DNA from: Cucumis sativus
Lineage: Eukaryota > Streptophyta > Magnoliopsida > Cucurbitales > Cucurbitaceae
Length of the DNA: 64,000 nt
Assembly: GCF_000004075.3 (NCBI RefSeq)
Contig: NC_026655.2
Span: 25,529,489 to 25,593,488, forward strand
Direction: 5' to 3'
Made by a program: the position numbers and the translations under genes. Below, piece by piece: positions 25,880 to 39,834 of the stretch. Numbering within the stretch: the stretch's first letter is position 1; every line of letters begins with the position of its first letter. Below the pieces are notes generated by a model. The model did not search any database, was not told where the DNA came from, and was given only the letters and a program-made list of their open reading frames with translations.

Positions 25880-26165
25880 GTTTCAATTATAATAGTTTAT
25901 AATAGTTTTTGTTTCCAACTATTGTAACCTACTGCTAACCACATTATTACTATTTCAAATCCCTATTTCTTAAAGAGTTTACTATTTCCTGCTTAATTTA
26001 TTATTGTATTTACTATTTCCTAATCCAACTAAATTGGTCTACATCCCAAACATAGAGTACTATAAACCAGACTAAAATAATTTGCCAAAGAATATTACAA
26101 CCCACGAGCTATAATAACTATAGACTATAATGACCAACTCAGCACTCCAAACACCTTACTCTATA
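25880..26165. repeat. Dispersed repeat family B copy
   Basis: Contains ATAATAGTTT words, TTTACTATTTCCTAATCCAACTAAA, CCAAACATAGAGTACTATAA, AGCTATAATAACTATAGACT and ends GCACTCCAAACACC. The same words in the same order (TATTTACTATTTTCTTATCA, ACAAACACATACTATTGTAA, ACTATTATAGTC) occur at about 40060-40265. No coding sequence is seen, so a short non-autonomous element is likely. Confidence 0.6.
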
Positions 26166-26950
26166 GAGTGAGCACGGAGCTGAGAGGGAGCAACACTTGG
26201 GCTTATATAAAAGGAAAAAGAAGTGAACAGTATTTATGCAGAAACAAAAATCGCCCAAAGGATTTATTATACAGATGAAAAATTACTTTGTAACAGTTTT
26301 TGGGTCCTTTGTTTGGGGAGCGGGAGCAGTATCAATTTTCAATTTGGCTATAAATTTCAATGATGTTGGACCCATCAACAATTGGAAATGCAGAGGTATT
26401 ACCTTGCAAGTCATTGAGACAGCTCCTAGCTCCCCAAGTTGATATGACCGAAAATCAAGCTGCGTGAGTTATGAAAAACAAGTCAAATCTTGTACACCAT
26501 CTGGGCCTCTATGAACTGAAAATGGCCTGGATACACTAAAAAATTGTGAACTACATTACTTTTAGGGTTGATAGAACAACTGTGTGACTCAATTTGTAAA
26601 AAGAACATATATAATGAAATGAATGGTGAGAACGAACGGAAACTATTTTACAATGAATAGGCCACCTATAAGAACGCAACGGCCTGGATCAAAAATTGGA
26701 GTTATGTGAATGGGATTTTGAGAATCGTATTCACACTACTCTGGTTCTCCATCCCAATGTAACTATCTCGGTATGATCTTGCCTGGTTGGAAATTCCGTG
26801 GAATATTGGCATCTTCAGGTCCAGGACGGGAAAAAACTGAGCCTAATTAATAACATTTCACGCTTCTGCACATGTTCCCAACTTCACAAGAAACCCTTCG
26901 ATTGAAATGTGGTAACTTCTGGCATTTGCTTTCCTATGGTATGCATAATA

Positions 26951-29900
26951 TCACGAAACGTGAGCATCCTGAATCACCAAAGTAATGCGCTTGGCACCAT
27001 CTGTTCGAAAGGCATCTCCTTTGAATCCAATCTGGTAGGATAAATCATGGACGCTTCATTAGCAACAGTATCCAACAAGAACCCAGGTGAATTACTAGAG
27101 GCTAAAGGTTACCTCACTAAAACCATCAGGTGAAAACCACCGCAACAATACTCCAATACGCACCACAGCAGGAATAAGCTTGAAAAGCAATGGTGTAGTC
27201 ACCTACACAATTAGTTTTATTAGCACATTAAATTACAATAAAATTAAATCATTTAAAAACTATTTCTATGTTAAGATTTCAATGCCTCATTGGAATATGT
27301 CACATTGGACCTTATATTAACAACACTTCTCATTTGATTCGTAGCTTAACAAATTTTCCCTTTTTTAATCTTAACTTCAATAAACAATTTCGTCTGAATT
27401 ACCATATCAGTTGGGGAAGATACACATTAGTAATTAGTTTTTTTTTTTCTCTTTTTTATCGTTCTATGAATAAACAAAATTCTATTGAGAAAAAAATGCA
27501 TGGAAGGCCCTCTAAAAACTCAAAAAATTAGATGTTTGGGGACTTCAGGAAAATGCAATAACAATTAGCTGACCAGGCTAAGTGCGGTTGTCCCAAGCAG
27601 CAGTATATACAATTTTCCCTGAAAATTTGTACAGGAAAAAATAATATTACGAGAACACACAAAAACAATGAAAATATTTATTCTTTTTAAGAAAGACCCA
27701 TATTCGAGGCTCACACCTACATAAAATACAACAATGAAGTCAACATCTCCAGCACGTAAATATTCCAATATTGGTAAAAACAACTTTATTTTGTAAAGGA
27801 AACAAACTTTTGTTGATATAATGTATTAGAAGTTTTAATTAAGAGGTAATTTTTTAGTTAGTCTTTTAAAAGCTGGAATTAGTTTTGTTGTTATTTTAAC
27901 GCCTTAATCACTTTCTTTCACTTATGTACAAATACCATTGGGCAACACCATTATATTACATTTCTTCTAATATAATGAATAGTGGATAATGCTCAAAATA
28001 CAAAGATAATAATAAAATAAAAAGGCACCTATACCAAAATACAAAAGACCATGAAGGAAAAACAAATTCCAATTTTAAAAAATTACTTGAATAGAGAATC
28101 CTATCAATGAGTCAAATATGATCTCACCTCCCTCTACTTCTCTCAACAAATGGAATGACTTTAACATGTTTAGCAACCATGCCATCAAAGATTGAAGAGA
28201 ATAGTGATATGATGCGTTTCACTCAGTTTTTATGCTTACCTTTACCAACTCATTTAGTTGGTCCGTGTGTTAAAACCAATATAAGTTGCCACTTGACCAA
28301 TATAAGTTGCCACTTGCCATCGCTATTAATGGCTACCAGGTAAATATTCTTTTGCTTAGACTTTTCCCATTAAAATATTCCGTTGTACCAGGTAAATTAA
28401 TCCATGCTCTTAAAATTGTGGTTGTTCGAAGAAAGTCACGTCAATTCTTATATATAGCCTAAGAGCAAGGTTACAAGCCCATTCACTAAGCCTGCTCTAT
28501 TCGGACCAGTCTCTCATAGGTACTTATGAACCTAATCATCGATAGAGCATGCTCTACATCGTTCCCCCACCCAAAGGAGCACCCACCATCCACTACAGTC
28601 TACTGTCCAGCACCCCACCCCAAGGGGGCTCCAGCTCCCATAGTTGATACAACCATGTAAAGGCACCAGTGGATTACATCCCTCCCCTTGCAAGAAATAG
28701 TACAAGACCAATTCTAAGGAGAAGCACCCCTTGTGTACCATCTACAACTTGTCTCATTTGCTCACATAAGGAGATGGGGGAATTTTTCATTATTTTAAAA
28801 AAACAGTAGAAGGCTTTTCCTTTATTATTAACTAAAAATAAAGTTTACTAAGATCAAATGCAAATTTCATTTTTTTTTTTCATATTCCCACTCGACTATC
28901 ACACTTTATTGTGCTTGAGCTATAAAAAATAACACAAACAGATTATAAACCTCAATCAAAGACAAGCTTACAATTCAAACACCAACCTCGACAAGATGAA
29001 GATTAGAGGCACGGCTTAGAAGGACAAAGGCAAATTCTCCAATTTGTGCGAGTGACATCCCAACCTATAAGATGAAACTATGTAAGGCCTCTTTCAATTA
29101 CCTGAATAAAAAAAGAAGTCATTTCATTGTGAAGAAACGTATTTGTTAGAACACATCTCACCAGAAGTGAAGTCTTGTTGTTGTATCCAAATCCCTTGAC
29201 AACAGTAGTAACCACTACAGTCTTTATAACGATTACCAATATTACAGCCGCAAGTAAAATATCAATGTGGTTCCATAGGAAATGAACATGAATTAGCATC
29301 CCAATGCTGGCAAGAAAAAGAGCAGCAAAGAAGTTGCGAATGGGCTCAACCTATATTAATCAAGCCAATCAGTAGAAGGTATTAAAATTCCATGCCAGCT
29401 AAAACAGATTCGGGGAATTAAAATGGCAATATTAAATAAATACTAAATAGTATGGTACTTGCGTATGGTACTTGCTACAGATCTTAGCAGTATCTGTACC
29501 TGATGAGAAAATATCAATCTTACAAATAATTTTTTTGAAAAATGTTGTCAACGTTTTGTTCCATGACAAAAAATTCTGTTACTTCCCAAAATTATGTTTT
29601 AGAAATTCATAGCATCTGGAAAATGAGATTCATCATAGAGCTTGATGCCCAACCCAAAAGTTACATCTTTCAAGGTAGATCATAAGTTCTATGCTGCAGG
29701 ATTTTATTACATCTGGAACAAATGATTTATCAGAAAGCTTGAAGTTCAACACAAACACACCCCCTCCTCAAGAAAAAAAAAACTACTGTCATTTCCTATC
29801 AGAAAAAACATATATTTCTATAATCATCGAGCTACAATATTTCTAGACCCTTTTCCATGTCAAACATGTTAGTAGCATGACAGGGATAGCGTTCTTGAAG

Positions 29901-32900
29901 TATAGAAACATACAAGTAAAACTCAAAAAATTTAAAAAAAAAAGAAAGGAAAAGGTACTTGGTAGTAACTATTAAACCACCAATTCATCCAGGTAAATAT
30001 TCATCCACCAGTCTCTCATAGGTACTTAATTATACATCACCAACAAGAGAACAGTGTTCAGGCTTTTAAACAAACATAAAGAATTCATATTGACCTGTTC
30101 AAGGGTATGCTGAGCAAGATCAGTAGTTGAAATCATCACACCGGCCGCAAAGGAACCCAATTCAAGGCTTAAGCCAAGTTTATCACTGCACTGTATAAGT
30201 GGTTATATAAATGAATCAGTAATCAGTACTGCAGCCAGATGTTACAGATAGACCATTCTCAATGGCAACAACTTTATTCTCAACTTTAATCCCTTCTTCG
30301 CTTTAATATAATAAGAATAAAATAAAATAAAAAGATAATGCAACTGAATAAGGACCATTTTCCAAGTCCAACTTTTCATAATACAATATGTATCTCAAGA
30401 GGGAAAATCAACAACTAGAAAACTGAAGCTTTACCATATCAATATCTACCAAATGATACTAAATCCTGTATTGTTTCTAGAATTAAGCATTAGGAAGTGG
30501 AACTAACCCAAGCAACAAGCAAGCAGAATGCAACAGCTGCCAATTGATAGAGTTCATTAGTCTGCGTGGAAAAGATTTTGATCAGAACATGAAGCAATAG
30601 TTGTAGCAGCGAACAAAAATGTTGCCCTTACCTGAGATGACAGGCTAACCATAAGCTTAAGGAACCTCGGAACACATGTACGAGAAAATATTGTCAAAAT
30701 AATCAAAAACGCAATCAAGACCACCAACCTGGAAAAGAAAGAAAATGGCTGGGACGTATTAGTTTAAGTTGAATAATTTGAAATGCAAATTTTCCCAGTT
30801 GGCTATCGAACAACTAAAAAACTCAACGAAAAGAGTATCCTGAATTAGTAGACCATACACCAACTATGCTATGTTTTCAGAATTAAGTGCCACTATGCTG
30901 AATAAGAAATTTTTTTCCACTATATACTTGACTTATTTAACCAAGAATGAAGAACCTCATGAATAAAATTCTCATACACATATACAAACAGCAGTATTCT
31001 TACGACTTAGTCATAGACAGAACTCCTTGAAGAACACCAGAAGTACCACCAAGAATCGGAAGCAAAGCAAACAGCAAGCCTACGGCACAATCCTGGAGGA
31101 ATAGTTTCTTAGCAAACAGCAAACAGCAAGCATAGGAAACCAGAAAATATCTATGTCATCGTCATGAAGCTACTTAGCTATTGGAGTTTATCTAAAAAAT
31201 AAATAATAAAACACACACACACACATGCTTGGGTTTCCTTAAACAAGGAATTCGAGGCTTACTATATTCAAAATATCAATCTCAACTGGCAGTTTTCCTA
31301 TCCCATCCAGCCTCTCAATTTTCGTCCAGCATGGTTTTCAGCCTCATTTTTGTATCTCTCAGCAGCTGTATTTTTGTTTGTCTTTACATCATCTTTTTAG
31401 CTTCTTTCCTAGCCTTGGCCTATGTTAATTTGCTGGACTTTCATATTTTGTACTTTCTAATTTCATTTTCTTTGCTTAGTTTCATGCTTAGTTATGGGAT
31501 ATGATGTTTTGGTGCTAAGGGGGTGTCAACCTAGTTGAGATGTCTAGTTGAAACTTCTGGATCCCCTAGGGCTTTTTGCTTTATGCTTCTTTATTTTTCT
31601 CATTGTATATACCTCTTGTACTTTGAGATTTTATCATTAACAAAAAAGTTTGTCTCCTTTAAAAAAAAACACACACCCCTAGACCAAAAACTTCTAATAC
31701 AGCCAAAAATCTTTTTGGATGCCATGTAATCCCCATTACTGATTTAATACGATTTAAAAAAAAAAAAATCAGAAACAAAAAATTCATTGATATAATAGAA
31801 AGAGACTACTGCTCCAGAATACAAAATCTCCTAATTAGTAATATGAAGAAGTATTGAAAGACGAATTTAATCATATACCTGAAGAATAAGAGTACCAATG
31901 GTCACCTGACCATGAATGGCATTGACGCTATTTCGCTCCATTAAAAATTTCAAGACCTATAACAGATAATATTGTGGAAGTACCAAAATTTAACACAGAT
32001 AAACCATGAAAGCCTTATTAATGCTGACAAAAGAGCACTTAATTCTATTTCTAAACAATATATATAAATACATAAATATATACTTATGCTTACCCAACGG
32101 TCCGTTACCAGACAATAATTTTTTTGAAACTGAAACATCACTTTTCATTGATGAAATGAATAGAGGCTACTCCCTATTATTTGGGTCCTTTTATTTTAGT
32201 GGTAACAATTAATGAAATAATGTCAAGCTTGAGTACTAATATGTTACATTATAGGGTCGAACAATAAGAAAAGGGGACTTAAGTTAGAAAAGAAACACAA
32301 CGAAGAACAAAAAAGGTTTTCTTATCTACATTCCCACACAAAAAAAGCTTGTTCTCAAATATAGCAAAATGAACAAAAATATTTACAAATTTTGAATCTA
32401 CCAATGATAAAACACTAATAGACACCTCCATCATTGATAGTTTCCGAAATTTTGCTATATTAGTAAATATTTTCAGCGTTTTGTCGTTTAAAATAATTTC
32501 CAAAACAAAAATAAAAAATGGTCTTCTTATCTTGGAAGGTATAACGTATAAAGGAAGGGTGTTCTGAAGTAGAGTGACTATGAATGAACATAATCCATTG
32601 CAGAATAACATTCTTAAGAAATCAGAAAAATGATTGAAACATTTTCTGAGTAATAGATTAGCATAAAAGAAAAAAAAAATGAGGAATTCATAGCTATCTC
32701 AATTTCTTTTAACTGCCTCAATTTTTTTTAATTGTCAGCATATCAAAAATTAAGATCATCCCAATGCTACTTTAGTAAGCCCACATTGATATAACCTCAT
32801 TCCACTCAAAATTAGTAATAAATCAGGAATTACCACTGCAGTCGAAGACATAGACAAGAATGCACCAACAAATACCCCCTCTGAAGATTTACCGCCACAT

Positions 32901-35900
32901 AGCTGCAAAAGCAAGCAATTTTACATTAGAAGAAACAATGGACAGGTAAGCGATACAAAAGAATGCACTTATAAGGAAGTAACAAGTAGAAAAAGAAGAC
33001 AAGAATATCCCAGAGACAGCATCGACCCCTACACTTTTACATAAAGCAGTTAACTCTAGCTTTTGTATTACCCACCAAAGTTCCAGCCAGTAATGCCAAA
33101 TAAAAGAAACAGTAGGTAAGCTAAACCAAACCAAATACCATCAGGAAGGCCACAAAAGGACAATTCTTGTCTACGTCTTCTGTACCATGACCAGATTTAC
33201 TCGTAGAAAGACTCAAGTATAACTGCAATGAGCTTACCTAAGCCATCAAAAAAATTTCTTTTCTTTTTACGTGGGCCTAGAAACAATACAGCCGAAAGTT
33301 TTACAACAAATCAACAACTTCGGGCCCTGGGAGTGAAATGTTGATATAGTCACTCACTCAGAGGAAATACACTATACAGCGCATAAAATTTCACAAGTAC
33401 TCTCCATGAAAAGATTGTGCAAAGGCATGATGATAATTAAAAATATGAAGAGCAACCATTTTGGACAATAACAGTAGTAGATAGCAGAAGAAATAGATTT
33501 GAGAATATGTGAAAAAAAGAGAGGCACGCACACAGAGATGGGAAACAATTAGATACTAGTGTTGCCCAAAACACTTCATCATATTTGAAGACACTTGAAC
33601 AAGAGTGCATAATAAACGTTTGTACAATATAGGAATTAGGATGAATACTCTTAACACATGATCTTTCGGACATTGACAAATACACGTTCATATTCATAGC
33701 TGAAATTTTCAAAAACATTGATAACTTTATCCTATACTGAAAAGCACTGTACAAAGAACCAAAATCAGAATTGTGAATTTGAAAACGTGACCATTTGGGT
33801 TATACAGCACGGAAATACACAGACTAAAAAATAAAATGAAATGAAAGGTTAATTAAAATAAAAACAAAAAAATCACTGTACAGCTGGTATAAACTCTCAT
33901 CAGAATGTAAGACATACCGAAGCTGTAATTCCACACAAGCACATAAAAAGGAAAATCTGAAGCAGTCCTCCAAGAACAGCCACTGCTCGAACTACACGAA
34001 GCTGGAAAAGAACAGAGAGATTATTGACAGTAATGTTGTATACCTGCGATTGTTGAAAAAAAAAACATCTGGAAGAAACGACAGGCTCACTTTTGTAGTG
34101 GAGAACTCCAGGCCCAATGCAAAAAGAAGGAAAATCACACCAAACTGAGCAACTGTCTCAACCTGAATGGATATGTAAATGACAGACTAAATTCTGGTGA
34201 AGCAATCTAATATATTGAGGTAATATCCGGGAATTCCAGAAGCATAAATTCTTGATAGTATCATAACTCATAAGAATCAATAATAATGCTCAAGACAATT
34301 AAATATTCATTATTCCATAACTAATTTAAAAAAAAAAAAAATTGAGAAAAAAGTCAAAATTTTCTTTGACAAGTATACATACTTATTCAATAACAACAGC
34401 CTAACGTTACAGTTAGCATATGAACCAAATGTAATAGATTTACAAATTTTATCCAGTACCTAAAATCCAATAAGTATACCTCTTAGCTTAATAAAACAGA
34501 ATGTAACAACAGAAAAGAATCAGGGAGAGAAATTCATAAATTTGTCAACTGAATAAGATGGACATAAATGATACATACTTGCACCATTTCACTGACAAAG
34601 CTTAAACCTCCAGGTCCAATGAGAGATCCAGCTAACAGGTATCCAGTAAAGACCTGCAGATTTCAGAATGCCGTAAGCACCATTTACAAAGAAGAAAGTT
34701 TTAGGTCTTTTAAAAGGATTTTGAGGCTTATGTCCTGAAGCTCACCCTCTCAAGGTAAAGCAATGTTTTTGAAAAATCAAATCATATGCTATTAGAAATA
34801 GAGTTCAAAAACTAGATGGGTGTTGTATATTTAACATCAGATTTAAATATTTGGAAAACTAGTTTCAGAAAACAATGGGAAATAGCTTTCCAATCATTCT
34901 TAAACAATATCTACTGAAAGCACACCCAAATAAGCAAAATAACTCCCATAAAATGCACATTGGTTTCTTTGGGAAAAATGTTCTTCCATGGAGTGAAAAT
35001 CAATATACATATGCTTAAATGGTAACATAAAGTTTTTTTCCACCACATACACCTTAGTTTAACAAAGTTGCATATCACATTGGCCATTGATCCTAGGGGC
35101 TCTCCCAAAAATCATTTGTGCATTAAACATGCCTTATACAATAAGAATGCTATGGTGCTACATTATGACATTGGTTTTTCAATCTTTTTAGAGAGAGAGG
35201 ATGAAGAAGAAGAATGATGATGATCAGACCGGTTGTCCTGCACAAGCGAAAGCAATGCCACCACAAGTTGCAGAAACAATAACAACAACCAGATCTGAAA
35301 TCAATCTGCAGATAAAAACAATTTGAAAAGATTGGACCAGTAAGCACTCCATCATATTGATGCATACCAAACAACAATGAATCATGAATAAAGACAAGAC
35401 CCAAGGACTAAGTCCACTGAACATTACTGATAGAACCCAACCTTAAATCCAATTGGAGCACAGGATACTTTGACTTGGGATTTGAAATAATAAAGACATT
35501 GTCCTGAAGAAAAAAATCCAATGAAAATGAATCAACTTCATGAATAAAATTATATTTGTTTTTTTTGAAATAGGAATAAAATTGTATTTATTTGTAAACT
35601 TTACAGGATAAGTATAAATGTAACAGGTATACACATTAGACATACCTTTCGATCAATTAATGTTGGCATGTCTTCTGCTCGATTCTCATTATCTAAATGG
35701 AAGACATCATGGAACTGAAATGATCTAAGGTCCAAAAACAGGTAAAAAGTACTATTACAGTCTATTTTTGTACTGGCAACGACTATGGTATTCATTTCAT
35801 AAACAGTTCAATTCAACCAGTGAAATATATGTTTTGTATACAGGAAATGGAAGAACATACTTCTCCTCTTTCGTTTCATTCTTCTTTGACTTAACTCGAG

Positions 35901-37065
35901 CAACAGTTTCCAAAACTGCCTGACATATGGAAACACATTCATTTCAGTTCATGGGCAAATACCAGTACTATAACATTGGGAGTACATTAGCAAACATATT
36001 TAATATTCCGACTGCATGATAATTTGTTTAGAAGGATGCAAGAGGATGATAATTCCACATCAGAAAATTTCATCTGACGGCTGGAATTTTGAGGAATCTT
36101 ATAGCTTTCAAATGGAAATTTGAATTGAGCTAAAAGGTGCATTGAACAGAAAGAGCAGGTGGCCTTGCCTACTGGATTCTACCATTAGTTTTTCTTCTAT
36201 TAAAAGTCAGTAGAAAGAAAAGACCGGCAGTGACAAGATAAAACGTCAACCTAACCTGCTTCTCAGCAACGCTGTTGTTGAAGCTGCCAGGATCCGCGAC
36301 TGCAAGGGAAAGTGAGAACTTCAATGACACCATAGTTATTTTCTCAAGAAAGTCGATTTGTCCAAAAGATAACATAATTTATTAAATTGCTGGATGATTT
36401 TTCAAGACCATAGAGCATCAAAATCTCTTTCCAGTTAAAATCCTGGTTATTTTCCACATTTCTAGAGACCAAGACGAGGTCTAAGTAGCATGCAAAATTT
36501 GAGTTCCATCAAACTCCCAATACCCAACAAAATCACTAACGTAAAACAGCACTCGAGGTGAAAGCATATCAAAATGAACTGAAAAACAGGTGTTATAAAA
36601 AGAAGAAGAAGAAAATGCGTAACAAAAGCAAGAACAAGAACTAACGAGAAATCGAAACAATCAAAGAGAGAAGAAAAACAGACCTCAATGTTCAACAAAC
36701 AAAGAATTGAAAAAACACATTTCAAGAATTTCACAATCCTAAGCCGAAGGAGGAAGCGGGAGCTTATATACCGAAACAAACAACAAAAGAGGAAGAAGTG
36801 AAAGTCAGATCAACAAACCTTCATCAGTCTGCTCATTCTCAGTAAATTCCCTCTCGAGAGCCCGATCGATTATGTTAGCAAAACTATGGTCATCATTGTC
36901 GGATCTCGAGGAGTTAGAGTCGGCAGTAGCATTGATCTCGCCGGGCACCAACTCGGATTTAGTGACGGTTATGAGAGAAATGGAAAGGGTAGGGAAAGTA
37001 GCAAAGCAGAGAAGAAGATGAAAAAAGAGAAAGAGGACAAGAATTCTGGATAACGATAACCTCAT
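26951..37065 (-). CDS. K+ efflux antiporter of the KEA4/5/6 group, 20 exons
   Basis: Exons in coding order: 37065-36819, 36299-36256, 35919-35861, 35724-35646, 35503-35442, 35305-35230, 34653-34579, 34162-34091, 34001-33918, 32902-32834, 31956-31879, 31092-31004, 30728-30632, 30561-30508, 30190-30095, 29350-29162, 29064-28987, 27618-27574, 27202-27113, 27031-26951. They sum to 588 codons (587 residues), normal for the group. A hydrophobic signal peptide (about 1-30) precedes an acidic luminal segment (DHSFANIIDRALEREF). From about 164 come the CPA2 membrane spans: GYLLAGSLIGPGG, LLFALGLEFS, FLSMSSTAVV, LILQ/D at 315-316, LELGSFAAGVMIS. It ends with ITLVIQDAHVS and has no C-terminal KTN domain, unlike KEA1-3. 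Members exchange K+ for H+ in Golgi, trans-Golgi and prevacuolar membranes and control luminal pH. I cannot separate KEA4, 5 and 6 by eye. Confidence 0.95.
28275..28316. repeat. Perfect 21-base tandem duplication in KEA intron
   Basis: The unit starting ACCAATATAAGTTGCCACTT occurs at 28275-28295 and again at 28296-28316 without mismatch. Confidence 0.95.
28336..28526. repeat. Repeat shared between two KEA introns, copy 1
   Basis: Begins with CCAGGTAAATATTC and ends with ACCAGTCTCTCATAGGTACT (28505-28524), which recur about 1.5 kb away at 29990-30028 where the interval between them is only a few bases. The second copy looks like a deletion derivative, or this copy carries an insertion. Confidence 0.65.
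29990..30028. repeat. Repeat shared between two KEA introns, copy 2 (short form)
   Basis: Carries the two end words of the repeat at 28336-28526 almost adjacent to each other; a 22-base match ending CATAGGTACTTA is exact. Confidence 0.65.
32335..32505. repeat. Dispersed repeat family A copy in KEA intron 10
   Basis: Shows AAATATAGCAAAATGAACAA, AATCTACCAATGATAAAACA, CTAATAGACACCTCCATCAT, TTTTGCTATATTAGTAAATA and TTTTCAGCGTTTTGTCGTTT. These match the order of the copy at 39.83 kb and the end at about 14880-14920. Confidence 0.55.
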
Positions 37066-37120
37066 TGCAGAAATAACAACGATGAGGAAGCTGGCCGACG
37101 CGGCGGCGGTGAAGGTGGAG

Positions 37121-37142
37121 GTGGCGGTGGCGGTGGCGGTGG
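37121..37142. repeat. (GGTGGC)n repeat in the KEA 5' UTR or promoter
   Basis: About four GGTGGC units immediately upstream (in gene orientation) of the KEA start codon. On the transcribed minus strand they read as GCCACC. Confidence 0.85.
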
Positions 37143-37176
37143 CCTCCGTCTCCGAGCGGGTTAAGAGGGAAGAAGA

Positions 37177-37195
37177 AGGAAGGAAGGAAGGAAGG
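37177..37195. repeat. (GGAA)n microsatellite upstream of KEA
   Basis: About four to five GGAA units; in KEA orientation this is a CT-rich leader or promoter stretch. Confidence 0.85.
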
Positions 37196-39834
37196 CGAAA
37201 AAAAGGTAGTTTTTATTCCTTCTTGTTTATTTATAATTACAATTACAATTATAATTTATTTATTTTCAGTTAAGTGAACGGCAATGGAGGGAGTAACAAA
37301 AGATGAAAGTACTAAAACACCCCTAGTAGTTAGAGGAAATTACTTTGGTGACGGTGGAGAAGAAAAATGCAAGATGTACGGACGTTACGCAACAGATGTG
37401 TGACTTTGGCTTTGGTCCATTCTATTACTATGCCCTAATTTCAAATACATATACATATCTAATGACATGCAAAATATAATTAAATTTAACACTATATCTG
37501 AATTTAGTAACCTATTTAATGTTTGATTTAAATGTATGTAATTTTACTATAAAATAAAAAAGTCCGGGTGCATTATATCCACATAAAAATTATGAAGTTT
37601 TTAAATACAAACATTAAATACTAAATAGTTTATATTTGTGTAATTTAGGCTTGACCTCTTTTTGATTTGAATCTAAATATGAGGACAAATTAAATTAACT
37701 TTTAACTTATAACTTGGAAGAATATCGTGGTATTAATTAAAATTTTACATTCATATAACTAATACACTTTTAAAATTAACTAATTTAAATTAATTATGGT
37801 TAGTTAGTGTATCTCTTTCTATATGATTTTATTTTAAAATAAGATAAGTTTGTAGTTAGAATTTATATATATATCTTTTATGTCAATAAAAGCGTAGTAC
37901 AATTGATACGTGTATGTACTTATGACAATGAGTCGATGGATTCAAATTTTCACACCCTACATTAAAAAGAACACAGGTAATTCAAATTCTATTGAATGTT
38001 TTAAATTTTACTTTAAAAAATATGCTTTTGCTAAATAATGTGGGTTTTATTTTTTGAAACAATCATGCATTAGAATTTGGAAATTTCAAGTACGTAGTTA
38101 TACTACAAAGTGTTGAAATATTTATAACCTCAATTGATTAAAATATGTATTATATAATATATGGTAAATTATATGATATTTCGAAATAATATAAATCCAA
38201 AATTTTTAACCTAAAACAAGTTCACAAACATTAGTAATATTGGTTTATATTAGAGTAACAACTAATGGTTCATAAATGCATTATCAAACTCGTTTCAAAT
38301 AATCATTTAGATTTTTTATCCAATTTTTGAATCTATTATCCCATCAAACTAAGTTTCAAATTTTTGTATTCGGATTGCCAATCAAATAATCCCTTAACAC
38401 GTCAAGTAATGAAAACTAAAAATAAAATCTTATAAGTTTGTTGTTATATATAATTATTGTTTGGAATTTTAAAGTGGTACAACTCTAAAGAAGTATATGA
38501 ATTTTGTTTTTTCTTTTCAAAATTTTCACACATGTGTAAACTCAAAAAATCATGACTAAGTTTCTTTTTTCGTTAAATTTATGGACGTGTCGTTTATAGT
38601 AGTAAGTACCGTTTAATTTCAAAGGTAAATATATCATAAACAAATGATATTCTTTATGTAAATAAACTTAAATTCATAATATTATTTAAGAGACAAATAT
38701 TAGTAATAATGTTTGAACTTTTAAGCAATGATTAAAATATCGATGTTGATGTCAAGATCGATATTTCAATTTTACAAATACATCAATACAATATCAATAT
38801 CAACAAATATTTCTAGAAGTCACAAATTTTATAAAATTTATTTAGATTAATAATTAAGTTATTTTTGCTCCAAAACTAAATTATGAATATATAGATATTA
38901 GTATTTCATTTCTACTCATATTAGACTTAAATAAAAATGACATATTATCTTTTACGGGCATTTATAAAAAGACGTTGAAAATGTATACCAATGAATATTT
39001 AATATCGATATCAAACTTTTAAACTTATGTATCTAGGAATGCATCGATATAATCATAGATATCTTAATCCTCGATCTTAAGAATGAAATTGATGGGTTGG
39101 TTTTAAGTTTCTATTGTAAGTGAAAAGGACCATTTATCTTAATAAAGAAGCTTGAAAGACTATTAGAAAGAAAGTTAGGTTCTATCTCTACGTTTTGCCA
39201 ATTTTAAGTCCACATTTGCTTTAGGATTGGGACACCCCTCTTTGCCTTTTCATATTTTCCCCAAGCTCACGTGGGTATCTTTTATTGTTTCACAAGCTAT
39301 AAGGGTAAGACGGTGTAGGTGAGACTTGAGAGTCAAGTCGAGTCGATTTTATCAGTTTTGAAATCAATTAATAATTGAATTAAATCGACCTATTTTATAA
39401 GGAAAGAACCGCCTCGATGTCTAATAAATAATAAAAGCAATTAGTTGACTTTTATTTATTTCAATTTATTATCTGTTTGGTTCTCAATTTTTTAACTTTT
39501 TTTTCTTTTGATTTTTCGTTTTTGTTTCGTGAAATGCGTCATTTTTGCTATTTTAAAACTAAACTTGTGGTATTTTTCAAAAGTGAAATTGAACAATTTT
39601 TTTACTTTTTTCTAAACAAGCATAATAGCTGCAATCATTTTCTCTAAACAATAAATATGTATGCATAGATGCATTGTAATAATTTATGGACCATTTGGGA
39701 CACTTTATTTAAGACGACTATAATAACCACATGTTGTTACTATTTAAAAGTTTTCAATTAGGTGCACTAAGTATTATTTCAAACTTTCCAATTATTTACT
39801 ATATTTTTTACTATTTGACATTCATAATTTTTTT

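Larger units (their letters stand above)
19606..26950. other. Gene-poor region between the MYB gene and the KEA gene
   Basis: The left end is the MYB 3' UTR, with an AAT/TTG-rich stretch. Beyond it the DNA is AT-rich with repeat family A pieces (about 20050-20290 and 22560-22860), microsatellites, a repeat family B copy (25880-26160) and an exon-like remnant (24360-25150), listed separately. About 26450-26950 is probably the 3' UTR of the minus-strand KEA gene. No intact protein gene was recognised. Confidence 0.6.
27619..28986 (-). other. KEA intron 17 (1.37 kb) with intronic repeats
   Basis: The longest intron of the gene. It holds a perfect 21-base tandem duplication (28275-28316), part of a repeat shared with another KEA intron (28336-28527), and a GC-richer block at about 28500-28740 with AGCACC and CCACCC words that differs from the AT-rich surroundings and may be part of an inserted element. 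Confidence 0.6.

Noticed and set aside
28155-28343. Short plus-strand frame inside a KEA intron with repeated residues
   Set aside because: The repetition is the 21-base tandem duplication; no coding evidence.
37082-37273. Plus-strand frame rich in Val and Ala opposite the KEA leader
   Set aside because: The amino-acid repetition comes from the (GGTGGC)n repeat; it is the complement of the KEA 5' UTR.
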